Positions 37,397-46,335 of a DNA stretch of 64,000 bases are shown piece after piece. The DNA comes from Gardnerella coleohominis (GTDB taxonomy: Bacteria > Actinomycetota > Actinomycetes > Actinomycetales > Bifidobacteriaceae). Location of the stretch: the NCBI RefSeq assembly GCF_002896555.1, contig NZ_MNLH01000001.1, positions 310,001 through 374,000 of the forward strand, in the 5' to 3' direction. The position numbers and the translations under genes were made by a program. Positions within the stretch are counted from its first letter, which is position 1, and each line of letters begins with the position of its first letter. The notes under the pieces were generated by a model. It did not search any database. It saw nothing but the letters and a program-made list of their open reading frames with translations, and was not told where the DNA came from.

Positions 37397-40078
37397 ATGA
37401 ACAATTCTTCATCTCATAAACATAAAGAAACAAGTGATACTTCAAACTCCTACAGCGATAATCTTTCACCAGCACAGAGATACGCGTCTTTCCGTAAAAA
37501 TCAAGAATATAAGCAAACAATGGCATCCAAATTCGAAAAAACTTTGCCATTTGAACTTGACGATTTTCAAAAAGAAGCTAATAACGCATTAGAGAAAGGC
37601 GACAATGTATTAGTTGCAGCGCCAACCGGAGCTGGAAAAACTGTTGTAGCAGATTTTGCGGTTTTTCTTGCTGCAAATAAAGGAGTAAAAGCATTTTATA
37701 CTACTCCTATAAAAGCTTTAAGTAACCAAAAGTATCATGATTTATGCGAAATTTATGGTTCAGATCATGTAGGTTTACTCACAGGAGACACATCTGTTAA
37801 TCCTGAAGCAGATATAGTAGTTATGACTACTGAAGTGTTGCGAAATATGCTTTATGAGCGTTCTATTACATTACAATCTTTAGGATATGTAATTCTAGAC
37901 GAAATTCACTTCCTAGCAGATAAATTCAGGGGAGCAGTATGGGAAGAAGTAATAATTCATCTTCCTAAATACGTTACTATTATCGGTCTTTCAGCTACTG
38001 TTTCTAACGTAGAAGATTTTTCAGCATGGATAACTTCAGTTCGTGGAAAAACTCATTTAATTGTTGACGAGCATAGACCAGTACCATTAGAGCGACACGT
38101 AATTATTCAAGAAGATTACGAAACAGAGCCTGAAATATTAGATCTTTATGACACTAAAAAAGGCGACAATAGGCGAGTGAACCCTGCCCTAACTAGGACT
38201 CTTTCACAATGGGAAGATCGCGCTATAAGAAGAAGAATGTCTTTTGACAAAAGAGCAGGAAAACGTTTTAGCGCGCGCAAAAAATCTCATATAACATTAA
38301 AAGAAAATGGACGCGTAAATTACAAGCTAAAAAAATCTGAAGATAAATTATCAGCCTGCCGTTATACGCCTCGCAGATGGGCTGTTATTGACGAATTAGA
38401 CTATTGCGGCATGCTTCCCGGTATTTATTTTATCTTTTCTAGATCAGGATGCGATCAAGCTGTGCAACAATGCTTAAACGCAGGCTTAGTTCTTACAAGC
38501 GACGAAGAAATGTATGAAATACGAAGAATCGTTGATTCAATAGTCGCAAATCAGCTAACTAAATCAGATTTACACGCATTAAATTTTGAGCGTTTCCGTT
38601 ACGCTTTAGAACAAGGTTTTGCGCCACATCATGCCGGAATGATTGCATTATTCAGACATATTGTTGAAACATTATTCGAAAAAGGTCTTATAAAAGTAGT
38701 TTTTGCAACTGAAACTCTTGCTCTAGGTTTAAATATGCCAGCTAGAAGTGTTGTTGTAGAAAAACTCGTAAAATTCGACGGAACTGGTCATGTTCCTTTA
38801 ACGCCTGGAGAATTCACTCAATTAACTGGACGAGCAGGACGACGCGGTATTGATACTATAGGACACGCTGTTTTAGTTGACCACTCAGATTTTGACCCTA
38901 ACCAAGCAGCAGCGCTATCAAGTAAACGAGTATACCCATTACATTCAAGCTTTGTTCCTACATTTAATATGGCTGTTAACTTATTAAATAACAGCGATGT
39001 TAATACTGCTAGAGCTACTTTAGACGCATCTTTTGCACAATGGGAAGCAAATTCTTCAGCTCAAAAACTACACTCTAGAATAAAAGAGTTGACAGAAGCT
39101 CTTCAAGCTTACGAAGATGCTTTCCACTGTGAAAACGGCGATTTTGCTGAGTTTATGGATCTTAGAATGAAGCTTAAATATGCTCAACATGATCAGCGTA
39201 AAAAGCTTAAGCACACTTTCTTTGCAAACGATTCTGAACGATCTCTTGCATTTAAAGAGTTAGATAATACTATTGCTAAGCTTCGCGAAGAAGAACGATC
39301 ACACCCATGCGCTGGATGTAAAGACATACAAGATCATTTAAGATGGGGATACCATTGGGCACGCGAAAAGAAAGAATTAGATCAAGTTAAAGAACGATAT
39401 GAATCTAGAACTGGATCTGTAGCTCGCTGCTTTGATCATATCTGTGAAGTACTTTACTCACTGGATTATTTATCCGTAAATAAAAGCCAATCAAAACACT
39501 CTGAGCAAAATAAGTCATTTGTAAGTGAAGATAATGCTTATTTGACAGATAAAGGTCAATTATTGCGCCGACTATATAACGAGCGTGACATCGTATTTTC
39601 TGAAGCTATTTGCGAAGGATTGTTTAACAATCTTTCTCCTGTAGAGTTAGCTTCATGCTTATCTTCATTAGTTTATGAATCTAGAGGTATTTCTTATTCA
39701 GAACCTAAAAGATATCCAGGCGGATCAGATGGCGCTGTATTTATAACAATAGCTAAGCTTAAAGCTTTATTTATGGATATAAATAACTTGTGCGTTAAGT
39801 ATAAATTGGAACCTTTAAGACCACTTGAATGCGGAGCAATTGACATGATGTATGACTGGGCTCAGGGCGCAGATTTGTCAATGATTTTGCAAAACAGTGA
39901 TGTTACTGGAGGCGATTTTGTACGTCAAGCAAAGCGCTTAATCGATATTCTTACACAATTATCATCATCTGAAAGCTATTTAAACGCTATTGGAAACGTT
40001 GACTCTTCTTTGACAAGTAAAGCTAAAGAAGCTGCTAATTTAATAAATAGAGGAGTGGTCGCATATTCTGATTTATGA
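37397..40078 (+). CDS. helY: HelY/Ski2-type DEAH-box RNA helicase
   Basis: An 893-aa superfamily 2 helicase of the Ski2/Mtr4-like bacterial HelY group. Motif I is APTGAGKT (75-82), motif II DEIH (168-171), motif III 'LSATVSN', motif V/VI 'ATETLALGLNMPA' and 'QLTGRAGRRGID'. The C-terminal DSHCT domain (about 735-893) ends 'ANLINRGVVAYSDL'. The N-terminal 22 residues are Ser/His-rich. Homology begins around 'LSPAQRYASFRK', so the ATG at 37397 is reasonable, although it overlaps a TATAAT box and lacks a Shine-Dalgarno. It is thought to act in RNA processing or decay. Synteny with pafBC matches actinobacteria. Confidence 0.92.
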   Translation: MNNSSSHKHKETSDTSNSYSDNLSPAQRYASFRKNQEYKQTMASKFEKTLPFELDDFQKEANNALEKGDNVLVAAPTGAGKTVVADFAVFLAANKGVKAFYTTPIKALSNQKYHDLCEIYGSDHVGLLTGDTSVNPEADIVVMTTEVLRNMLYERSITLQSLGYVILDEIHFLADKFRGAVWEEVIIHLPKYVTIIGLSATVSNVEDFSAWITSVRGKTHLIVDEHRPVPLERHVIIQEDYETEPEILDLYDTKKGDNRRVNPALTRTLSQWEDRAIRRRMSFDKRAGKRFSARKKSHITLKENGRVNYKLKKSEDKLSACRYTPRRWAVIDELDYCGMLPGIYFIFSRSGCDQAVQQCLNAGLVLTSDEEMYEIRRIVDSIVANQLTKSDLHALNFERFRYALEQGFAPHHAGMIALFRHIVETLFEKGLIKVVFATETLALGLNMPARSVVVEKLVKFDGTGHVPLTPGEFTQLTGRAGRRGIDTIGHAVLVDHSDFDPNQAAALSSKRVYPLHSSFVPTFNMAVNLLNNSDVNTARATLDASFAQWEANSSAQKLHSRIKELTEALQAYEDAFHCENGDFAEFMDLRMKLKYAQHDQRKKLKHTFFANDSERSLAFKELDNTIAKLREEERSHPCAGCKDIQDHLRWGYHWAREKKELDQVKERYESRTGSVARCFDHICEVLYSLDYLSVNKSQSKHSEQNKSFVSEDNAYLTDKGQLLRRLYNERDIVFSEAICEGLFNNLSPVELASCLSSLVYESRGISYSEPKRYPGGSDGAVFITIAKLKALFMDINNLCVKYKLEPLRPLECGAIDMMYDWAQGADLSMILQNSDVTGGDFVRQAKRLIDILTQLSSSESYLNAIGNVDSSLTSKAKEAANLINRGVVAYSDL

Positions 40079-40184
40079 TTTTCATAATTTATATTTTCTA
40101 TAATTTGCAGTTTATAATTTGTATTTTCAATACGTATAAAGAATTAACTAAAAAATATTGCTATCAATAAATTGTGGTGTATCG

Positions 40185-40213
40185 TTGACTTAGATAACTC
40201 TGAAACGTAACAT
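40185..40213 (+). promoter_or_regulatory. Promoter of rbpA
   Basis: -35 TTGACT (40185-40190), 17-nt spacer, -10 TAACAT (40208-40213), leaving a leader of about 55 nt before the rbpA start. Confidence 0.55.
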
Positions 40214-40274
40214 TGCACAAGTTCGTCCGAGTGATTCGATAGCTTAAATAGGTATTATGTTTTAAGGAGAAAAA

Positions 40275-40622
40275 ATGGCAGAACGCAGTTTGCGAGGAAT
40301 GAGTATTGGCGCAAAATCTTTGGAATCAGATGACAACGTTGATTTTGCTGCACGCGTCGACGTTGCTTACGTATGTCCTAAAGGTCATAGAACTATTCTT
40401 CCTTTTGCTCAAGGAGCAGATATACCAGAGGAATGGGAATGCCGCTGTGGAAACATTGCTCACAAAGAAGGCGACGAAGATATCCAAGATGACGAATTTA
40501 ACAAACAATCTCGTACTCATTGGGATATGCTTTTAGAGCGTCGTAGCGAAGAAGAACTGAAAACTCTTCTTGAGAAACGCTTGAAAATGCACAAAGAAGG
40601 CTGGATTCCAGATTATGAGTGA
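40275..40622 (+). CDS. rbpA: RNA polymerase-binding protein RbpA
   Basis: A 115-aa actinobacterial transcription factor that binds the principal sigma factor and RNA polymerase and stabilises open complexes. The N-terminus 'ERSLRGMSIGAKSLESDD' and the zinc-type core domain ('YVCPKGH...FA...IPEEWECRCG') are followed by the C-terminal sigma-interaction helix ('RTHWDMLLERRSEEELKTLLEKRL'). TTAAGGAG lies before the ATG. It is a firm marker that the host is an actinobacterium. Confidence 0.96.
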   Translation: MAERSLRGMSIGAKSLESDDNVDFAARVDVAYVCPKGHRTILPFAQGADIPEEWECRCGNIAHKEGDEDIQDDEFNKQSRTHWDMLLERRSEEELKTLLEKRLKMHKEGWIPDYE

Positions 40623-40667
40623 TATTCTACAAAACGACGTTCAAGTACAAGTAATACAGGAAATGCT

Positions 40668-41375
40668 ATGAAAGTCGTCTTGTTAGATTTAGACGGTACT
40701 ATTACACAATCTCATGAGGGAATTATTGCGTGCGCGAAAAAAGCTATGCAAGAGCTTAACATGCAAATCCCTGATGACGCTGAAATGCATCGTTTTATAG
40801 GTCCGTCTATTCTGGAATCTTTCCAAAGAAATCATATGCCTGAAAATTTGCAAACTTTAGGTGTTAATTTATATCGTAAGTATTATTCAGAAGTTCCAAC
40901 TTTTGATGATCCTAATAATCCAGGCACGCTTATTACAGGCAATTTCTTAAATCGTCTTTACGATGGAATAGAAAATCAGCTTAATATTCTTCGAGATTCA
41001 GGCTTTTATCTTGCTATTGCCTCTTGCAAACCTGAATATCAAATTATTCCTATAGCGAAACGTTTTAACATCGAAAATATGGTTGATGCAATTTACGGTG
41101 CGAGCCGAGATACGTCTCGTATTAAAAAATCGCAAGTTATACGTTATGCATTTAAAAATATAGGATTTAATTATGACTCTGGCGATAGAGCATTAATGGT
41201 TGGCGACCGTTGGACTGATGCTGACGGAGCTAAAGAATGCGGCATAGATTGCTTGGGCTGTGGATGGGGTTATGCAGAGCCTGGAGAATTAAATAAGCAT
41301 AAAGCATATCGTGTTATAGATAACGTAAATGAGTTATCTTCTGCAGTAATTGAATATTTTAATAAGCTGAATTAG
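40668..41375 (+). CDS. HAD-family phosphatase (phosphoglycolate phosphatase-like)
   Basis: A 235-aa haloacid-dehalogenase-fold hydrolase. Motif I is LLDLDGTIT with nucleophile D7 and acid D9. Motif II/III Lys is in 'RIKKSQVI', and motif IV is 'MVGDRWTDADGAKECG'. A helical cap between residues 15 and 85 suggests a Gph-like small-molecule phosphatase. The substrate cannot be told. It starts 45 nt after rbpA behind CAGGAAA and is probably co-transcribed with it. Confidence 0.88.
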   Translation: MKVVLLDLDGTITQSHEGIIACAKKAMQELNMQIPDDAEMHRFIGPSILESFQRNHMPENLQTLGVNLYRKYYSEVPTFDDPNNPGTLITGNFLNRLYDGIENQLNILRDSGFYLAIASCKPEYQIIPIAKRFNIENMVDAIYGASRDTSRIKKSQVIRYAFKNIGFNYDSGDRALMVGDRWTDADGAKECGIDCLGCGWGYAEPGELNKHKAYRVIDNVNELSSAVIEYFNKLN

Positions 41376-41704
41376 TTTACGATTATTAGAGCGATATTCT
41401 TGCTAATAAAACGATATTCTTGCTAATAATAAGATTCCGTTTAAGCGTAAATGAAATAATATGTTTTATTATCTGACTGGTCTTAAGTAGAAAACTTATT
41501 TATATAACCGATAATGTACGTTATGTCAAATTAGATTATTTTAAATACTCCTATATAACACATACGCTTATTACTACCACTCAGAATCCTCTTCCGATTC
41601 CAATTCCAAGAATTCCGAGAATTCTGTATTAAAAAAAATATTATTTAAAAATCACATGCACAAAAAACTATAGATAAAAATACTATCTAATTATTTCATT
41701 ATTT
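41376..41704. other. Intergenic region between convergent genes, with short tandem repeats
   Basis: No gene seen. A near-perfect direct repeat of about 19 bp, CGATATTCTTGCTAATAA, occurs twice (about 41391-41428), followed by AT-rich DNA. A second short repetitive stretch of 'GATTCC/AATTCC/GAATTC' words lies at 41583-41625. No clear terminator. Confidence 0.5.
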
Positions 41705-42091
41705 CTATCTGTATCCATTAATAGAATCTTCTTGCTTAGTCGCAATAGATAAATGGACGATTATTACCGTAATACTTAAAATCCAAATCACTATGAAAAT
41801 AATCCCAGAAACAACAAAAATAAAATCGAACATTTGTGCCATATCTGAGTTAATTGCCACAAATCCTTGCATTATTCGATAAATCATAGAAGAAACCATC
41901 GCTATTGGCAGCGCAAAACAATGCAATACAACACTCAGCCAGCTTACTTTTGGAATTAAATCTTCCCTATTAGATTGTTTAAATTTAAATAACGCAACAC
42001 ATGAGCCCAAAAAGCTATATATAAGAAACGCGACTGCAAGAAGCCAAAATACCGCCGGAATAATATATAGAAAAGCGCTCATATAAATCAC
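41705..42091 (-). CDS. Hypothetical membrane protein, 128 aa
   Basis: A predicted three- to four-span membrane protein: hydrophobic stretches at about 6-33, 48-72 and 86-112. There is no recognisable motif. Start is uncertain: the frame opens with a GTG at 42091 and an ATG follows at 42082, neither with a good ribosome site. It is separated by only 28 nt from the upstream MerR/FtsR gene and may be its co-transcribed neighbour. It is AT-rich and poorly conserved-looking. Confidence 0.5.
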   Translation of the reverse strand: MIYMSAFLYIIPAVFWLLAVAFLIYSFLGSCVALFKFKQSNREDLIPKVSWLSVVLHCFALPIAMVSSMIYRIMQGFVAINSDMAQMFDFIFVVSGIIFIVIWILSITVIIVHLSIATKQEDSINGYR

Positions 42092-42119
42092 TAATCACTA
42101 CACAATACGAAACCATATA

Positions 42120-42752
42120 CTAATCTAATTGCAGCGGAGTAAAATTCTCAGATTCCAAATCTGATTCAACTCTTTTACAAATCTGACCTACATTAATCGC
42201 AAAAACTGCTGAACCCGTTGAAAGCATATCTAAAATATTATTCTTATCAACATCGCATTCTTGAACATTATTGCCATCACAGATAATAGTCATCTTATTA
42301 AGACTTTCCTCAGAATGACAATAAAGAAAAAGAATAGCATTAGTTACATTTTGTAAATTTACGCCAGCATCAAGCAATTTCTTTGCAACTGTCATAATTA
42401 CAATATCTTTAAAAGAATATAACCTTCTAGATCCTGAACCATGAGAAGGTGTAATCGAAGGTTCAATAATGTGCTTTCTAGCCCAATAATCAAGTTGGCG
42501 ATACGTTATACCTGCTATTTTCATAGCAACAGTACCGCGATATCCCTTCTCATAATCAACTCCAGCAGAAAAACTAAAAAGTACACCTTGCACAGCCGAA
42601 GAATTATTAGACGTCTTTTTAGAATATTTTCCTCTACTGGAATTTTCTACATCATCGAAATCCCCGTAAATACTGTTAACATTAGAAAAATTAAGAGATT
42701 GAGATACTAAATCAACTTTAGAAGACTTTTTATCAGAGCTATTAACACCCAT
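42120..42752 (-). CDS. ftsR: MerR-family regulator, FtsR-like
   Basis: A 210-aa protein with a disordered, Ser-rich N-terminus (about 55 residues) and a MerR winged helix ('MKIAGITYRQLDYWARKHIIEPS', 'GSRRLYSFKDIVIMTVAKKLLDAGVNLQNV'). A C-terminal domain resembles those of corynebacterial FtsR and mycobacterial Rv1828. FtsR controls ftsZ expression in Corynebacterium. The ATG at 42752 has GGGGG 6 nt upstream; the longer frame from 42773 is less likely. Position next to the FHA gene is the conserved actinobacterial arrangement. Confidence 0.82.
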   Translation of the reverse strand: MGVNSSDKKSSKVDLVSQSLNFSNVNSIYGDFDDVENSSRGKYSKKTSNNSSAVQGVLFSFSAGVDYEKGYRGTVAMKIAGITYRQLDYWARKHIIEPSITPSHGSGSRRLYSFKDIVIMTVAKKLLDAGVNLQNVTNAILFLYCHSEESLNKMTIICDGNNVQECDVDKNNILDMLSTGSAVFAINVGQICKRVESDLESENFTPLQLD

Positions 42753-42888
42753 AAAAATCCCCCTGTATCTCAAATCTCTTATTTATCGAGAAAAAATCCC
42801 AGCCAATTCAAACAAACTTAAATAAAATTTAAACAAAACAATTTAAACTATCATTTAAACTATCATAAGAATTGTTTAAAAAATTATA

Positions 42889-43326
42889 TTAATTCGAAAA
42901 AGCGTCAGTTCCAAAGAAAACTAACCTGAATTTTCCAATCATGATTTCGTCGCCATTATGCAAAACAGCTTCGTCAACACGTTCACGATTAACATACGTA
43001 CCATTCAAGCTTCCTGAATCAGCAATAGTAAAAACATTACCATTCCTGCGGAAAACAGCATGCGCACGAGAAACAGTTGAATCATCTAAAAGAATATCCG
43101 CACGAGGATCTCTACCAACAGAAATAACATCTTCATCTAGAAGATACCTAGAACCTGAAACTGCTCCCCTAGTAGAAATCAACAATGCAGTTCCTGGTAC
43201 CAACTTAGATATCGTATCAAGATCATCTTTCTTCAAAGGACGATCTGCAGTAGATGTAATAGGAATATGTATTGCTGGCATACCAATTATGGTTGTTTCT
43301 CCAGCTGTAGGAATCGGTTCTGTCAT
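42889..43326 (-). CDS. FHA-domain protein, GarA/OdhI-like
   Basis: A 145-aa protein with a forkhead-associated domain (about 60-130: 'ISVGRDPRADILLDDSTVSRAHAVF', 'SLNGTYVNRERV', 'DEIMIGKFRLVF') that binds phosphothreonine. Near the N-terminus is a G-E-T-T motif (residues 9-12), like the ETT phosphorylation site of GarA/OdhI that folds back onto the FHA domain. In relatives it regulates 2-oxoglutarate dehydrogenase and glutamate metabolism, targets probably absent or different here. No Shine-Dalgarno; TACAAT (43334-43339) stands 7 nt before the ATG, which suggests a leaderless message. Confidence 0.87.
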   Translation of the reverse strand: MTEPIPTAGETTIIGMPAIHIPITSTADRPLKKDDLDTISKLVPGTALLISTRGAVSGSRYLLDEDVISVGRDPRADILLDDSTVSRAHAVFRRNGNVFTIADSGSLNGTYVNRERVDEAVLHNGDEIMIGKFRLVFFGTDAFSN

Positions 43327-43344
43327 AATTTTTATTGTACCTTG

Positions 43345-44178
43345 TTACTCGACTTGTTGAGCAAATTGATATTGTTTTGCAGAGCGTGTCGCGTTAATTT
43401 CAACCTCATCAGGCGTCATAACGTGCACCAACGCGCCAAATTTAACTTTTAGCCTAGATCCTACTCCACCTGCAATAGTTACAGCATTTTGCAAATTTTG
43501 AGGATCTCCAATCGCCTTAACTATATAAGGCGGATTTATTTGCCTACCATCGCACACTAAACCGTGCTTGGTTTCAGAAATATAACTTGAAGTGATAATA
43601 CGAATATCGTTAATAGACATCACTTCTACACCAGCATTACGCAATTCTTCAATAAGCTGGAACATCGTAGAAGCATCGATTTTCTCTTTTTCACCGCCAG
43701 TAATATGAATTATTATTCCACGACCTGTAGCAGGCAAACGACCTGATAATAATCCATTAGTTTCAGCATTTTGACGAGCAATACGACGAGCTTCTTCCTG
43801 CTTATTAACAGAAGCTTTTAAAGACTCTAATTGCCCACTTAATTCACTTTTACGCTGTTCTAGATTCTGTATCTGGGAATTAGTTTCAGTAATAAGCCTA
43901 GTTAATTCATCTTCGCTCATAGTTTCATATATAGAAGAACTACGATTCACCTGAATCATGTATGCAAAACCCAATAAAGCACACATAAGCATAATGAGAA
44001 AGCCTGTAAAAATACGAGCTCTAGTAATATGCGAACTCAGAGAAGGCTTAGCACGCTTTGATACAACAGGAAAAGAACCTGTTTGAGTTCTATCGCTTTC
44101 ACGATCCTTAGCATGCTGACGATGTAGTTTTCCAACAATATTTTCATCGTTTTGTTTGCGAGAAAAAGAAAAAGACAC
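43345..44178 (-). CDS. DUF881 protein
   Basis: A 277-aa membrane-anchored protein. A basic N-terminal cytoplasmic part (about 1-50) is followed by one membrane segment (about 52-75), a coiled coil ('SEDELTRLITETNSQIQNLEQRKSEL', about 85-125) and a DUF881 domain with 'GRGIIIHITGG' and 'EVMSINDIRI' plus 'PYIVKAIGDPQNLQNA'. Two DUF881 genes flanking the small basic protein gene is the conserved order in actinobacteria near pgsA. Function is unknown, with a suspected link to cell envelope or sporulation-like division processes. It starts 1 nt after the sbp gene. Confidence 0.87.
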   Translation of the reverse strand: MSFSFSRKQNDENIVGKLHRQHAKDRESDRTQTGSFPVVSKRAKPSLSSHITRARIFTGFLIMLMCALLGFAYMIQVNRSSSIYETMSEDELTRLITETNSQIQNLEQRKSELSGQLESLKASVNKQEEARRIARQNAETNGLLSGRLPATGRGIIIHITGGEKEKIDASTMFQLIEELRNAGVEVMSINDIRIITSSYISETKHGLVCDGRQINPPYIVKAIGDPQNLQNAVTIAGGVGSRLKVKFGALVHVMTPDEVEINATRSAKQYQFAQQVE

Positions 44179-44179
44179 T

Positions 44180-44512
44180 TTAACTCCTCAAAATAAAACG
44201 TCTAATTGCTGACACATTGGAGAAGATTCGTATGCCAAGCACAACAATCACTGCTGTTTGAAGCTGAGCACCAACACCAAGCTGATTGCCTAATAAAACT
44301 AAAAGCGTAGCAGCAATAACATTCGAGAAGAATGATATAACGAAAACTTTATCCGAAAAGTTACGTTCAAAATAAGCTCTTGCAGCACCAAGCAAAGCAT
44401 CCAGCGCAGCAACCACCATAATAGGCAAATAAGGCTGAATAACAACAGGAATATCAGGATGAACCACAATACCTATTAGTACGCCCAAAATCAAACCAAG
44501 AATCGCTGTCAT
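44180..44512 (-). CDS. sbp: Small basic protein (Sbp, DUF1290)
   Basis: A 110-aa integral membrane protein with three hydrophobic segments ('AILGLILGVLIGIVV', 'IMVVAALDALLGA', 'VIAATLLVLLGNQLGVG'), matching the DUF1290 small basic protein family. The ATG at 44512 is preceded by GGGAG; the frame extends upstream but overlaps the DUF881 gene more. It lies between the two DUF881 genes, as in mycobacteria and Bacillus-type loci. Confidence 0.87.
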   Translation of the reverse strand: MTAILGLILGVLIGIVVHPDIPVVIQPYLPIMVVAALDALLGAARAYFERNFSDKVFVISFFSNVIAATLLVLLGNQLGVGAQLQTAVIVVLGIRIFSNVSAIRRFILRS

Positions 44513-44525
44513 AATATTTACTCCC

Positions 44526-45545
44526 TTACTTTTTTTGAGCGAACCTAATATCACCAGTACCAGCTACTGGTAATTTTAATTTACTTGAATATGAAATTTG
44601 CGGATTAATGCCGGCATTCGTAAGTGATGAATACCATGCTGAATGTTTCTTATCATAAATTTTCGATGCTAAAGTATTAGCATCTCCGATTGCTTCAATA
44701 ACATATGGGCTCTGCGTTTGATTTACACCTATTAGTATTGCCTGGCCAGCTATACGAATAGAGGTTTGTACACCTAAACGATGACCATTAACAGCTATAG
44801 CTTCAGCACCGCCTTCCCATAACAAAGAAACAAAAGTTTGAATATCCCTATCTGTAATAACGCGCATTCTCGCTCCCATAGATTCCCTAGGAAGAGAGCC
44901 AGCAGAAGATCCAGAGCCAGCAGAAATAGGATTTGCTATAGTAATGCTTATTCCTGGACCTTCAACAGGATTTACGCCATTAACCATATCGTCATTTTTC
45001 GTAACTTGATTTTCTTCAGGAGTTGTAATTCGTTTCGATTCACGATCAACGCTATTATGCAATTTCGTAACTTCTTTAAGAAGATTATCAAACTTCGTTG
45101 TATGGCTAACCAATTCATTTGCCAAAGACGTTCGAATTGCTTTTCTAGTATCAACATGCAATCTACGAACAAATTGAGTTCCAACTGTTCCAACAGCTAC
45201 GCAAACAATAAAAACAATAATTCGCGTTGCCCACAAGCTAAATCCACTAACTTTTTGCTTATTTAAACGAGCATCCATAAATAAAGGATCTACAGGGCGA
45301 TTAATTAAATCATCAATAAGTCTTAAAGAATAGTCATCAACATAACGACGTCTATCATGATGCAGAACTAAATGGTTATGAACTTGAGTTGAGTGATGAG
45401 TCTTAAGCCCAAAAACAGATTTAGAAAAAGCTGCTCTACGTCGAATCAGCTGAGAGCCATCAGCAGCAGGGAAAGACGGCATCTGATCATCAACGATAGA
45501 ATCAGACGCTTCAACGTCTTCGGAATTAATCCCATCTTCTTTCAT
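44526..45545 (-). CDS. DUF881 protein, longer paralogue
   Basis: A 339-aa paralogue of the protein at 43345-44178: an acidic disordered N-terminus, a basic region ('HHDRRRYVDDYSLRLIDDLINRP'), one membrane segment (about 108-127) and a DUF881 domain ('VEGPGISITIANP', 'GAEAIAVNGHRLG', 'SPYVIEAIGDANTLASK'). It is first of the DUF881-sbp-DUF881 set, which is tightly packed and transcribed leftward, downstream of pgsA. Confidence 0.87.
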   Translation of the reverse strand: MKEDGINSEDVEASDSIVDDQMPSFPAADGSQLIRRRAAFSKSVFGLKTHHSTQVHNHLVLHHDRRRYVDDYSLRLIDDLINRPVDPLFMDARLNKQKVSGFSLWATRIIVFIVCVAVGTVGTQFVRRLHVDTRKAIRTSLANELVSHTTKFDNLLKEVTKLHNSVDRESKRITTPEENQVTKNDDMVNGVNPVEGPGISITIANPISAGSGSSAGSLPRESMGARMRVITDRDIQTFVSLLWEGGAEAIAVNGHRLGVQTSIRIAGQAILIGVNQTQSPYVIEAIGDANTLASKIYDKKHSAWYSSLTNAGINPQISYSSKLKLPVAGTGDIRFAQKK

Positions 45546-45729
45546 GCTGCTAACGTATTCTCTTTCACTTGCTATTTCTCTTTAATTAAATCTTATTCTA
45601 TTGTACTCGCTTGTGCATTCACTAAAAATATAAATCCAAATATCTTATTACTAATATTTCTACTAATAATCCATTATTTACTATTCTTTATTTTTTCTTT
45701 ATTTTTTCTTTATTCTTTCTTTTGCTTCT

Positions 45730-46335
45730 TTATTGCTTCTTTATTGCTTTTAGCAACATGCACGCCTGTTTAATATACAAAAATCCTGCATACCAATACA
45801 ACGAAATACCCCATATTCCACATGCAAGTGCAGCAGCGTGAAGCACGAACATAGACTCAGCAGATACAGTATAAACAATCATTAAAGAAACAATTGAAAG
45901 CATAAGAAGTGCTGTACCGGCTTTACCAACAAAATTAACAGGCAAAGGTCCATAATCATATTGAGCAAGAATCACAATAAGCACTGTCATAATAACATCG
46001 CGCGCTACAACTAAAGCCAAAGCCCACCAAGGTATTATTTTTGCAAATGCTAAAGCAACAGTACTGCAAATAATTAGTAAACGATCCGCTATAGGATCTA
46101 AAATCTGACCAAGCTTACTTACTTGATTAAATTTACGCGCAATATAACCATCTACACAATCAGAAAAAGCGGAAATAGCTAATACAACAAGCGCCACAAC
46201 CATACTTCTGCACGCAATAAGCCAAGCAAGATAAGGAATAGAGCAAATGCGAAGAAAACTAATAAGATTAGGTACAGTAAAAACCCGATTAAGCGCTTCA
46301 GGACTATATTCCTGATTCTCAACAGACTTAACCAT
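45730..46335 (-). CDS. pgsA: CDP-alcohol phosphatidyltransferase (PgsA-like)
   Basis: A 201-aa integral membrane enzyme. The CDP-alcohol signature D-G-x2-A-R-x8-G-x3-D-x3-D is complete in 'DCVDGYIARKFNQVSKLGQ' followed by 'ILDPIADR'. The likely product is phosphatidylglycerol-phosphate from CDP-diacylglycerol and glycerol-3-phosphate, but cardiolipin or another headgroup cannot be excluded. The ATG at 46335 has GGAAGG just upstream. The gene end lies in a T-rich/A-rich tandem stretch (45690-45750), so the short Lys-rich C-terminus may vary between strains. Confidence 0.88.
   Translation of the reverse strand: MVKSVENQEYSPEALNRVFTVPNLISFLRICSIPYLAWLIACRSMVVALVVLAISAFSDCVDGYIARKFNQVSKLGQILDPIADRLLIICSTVALAFAKIIPWWALALVVARDVIMTVLIVILAQYDYGPLPVNFVGKAGTALLMLSIVSLMIVYTVSAESMFVLHAAALACGIWGISLYWYAGFLYIKQACMLLKAIKKQ

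Noticed and set aside
44838-45266. 142-aa plus-strand frame opposite a DUF881 gene
   Set aside because: Basic, Ser/Asn/Arg-rich translation typical of antisense frames; the DUF881 gene on the minus strand explains the openness.
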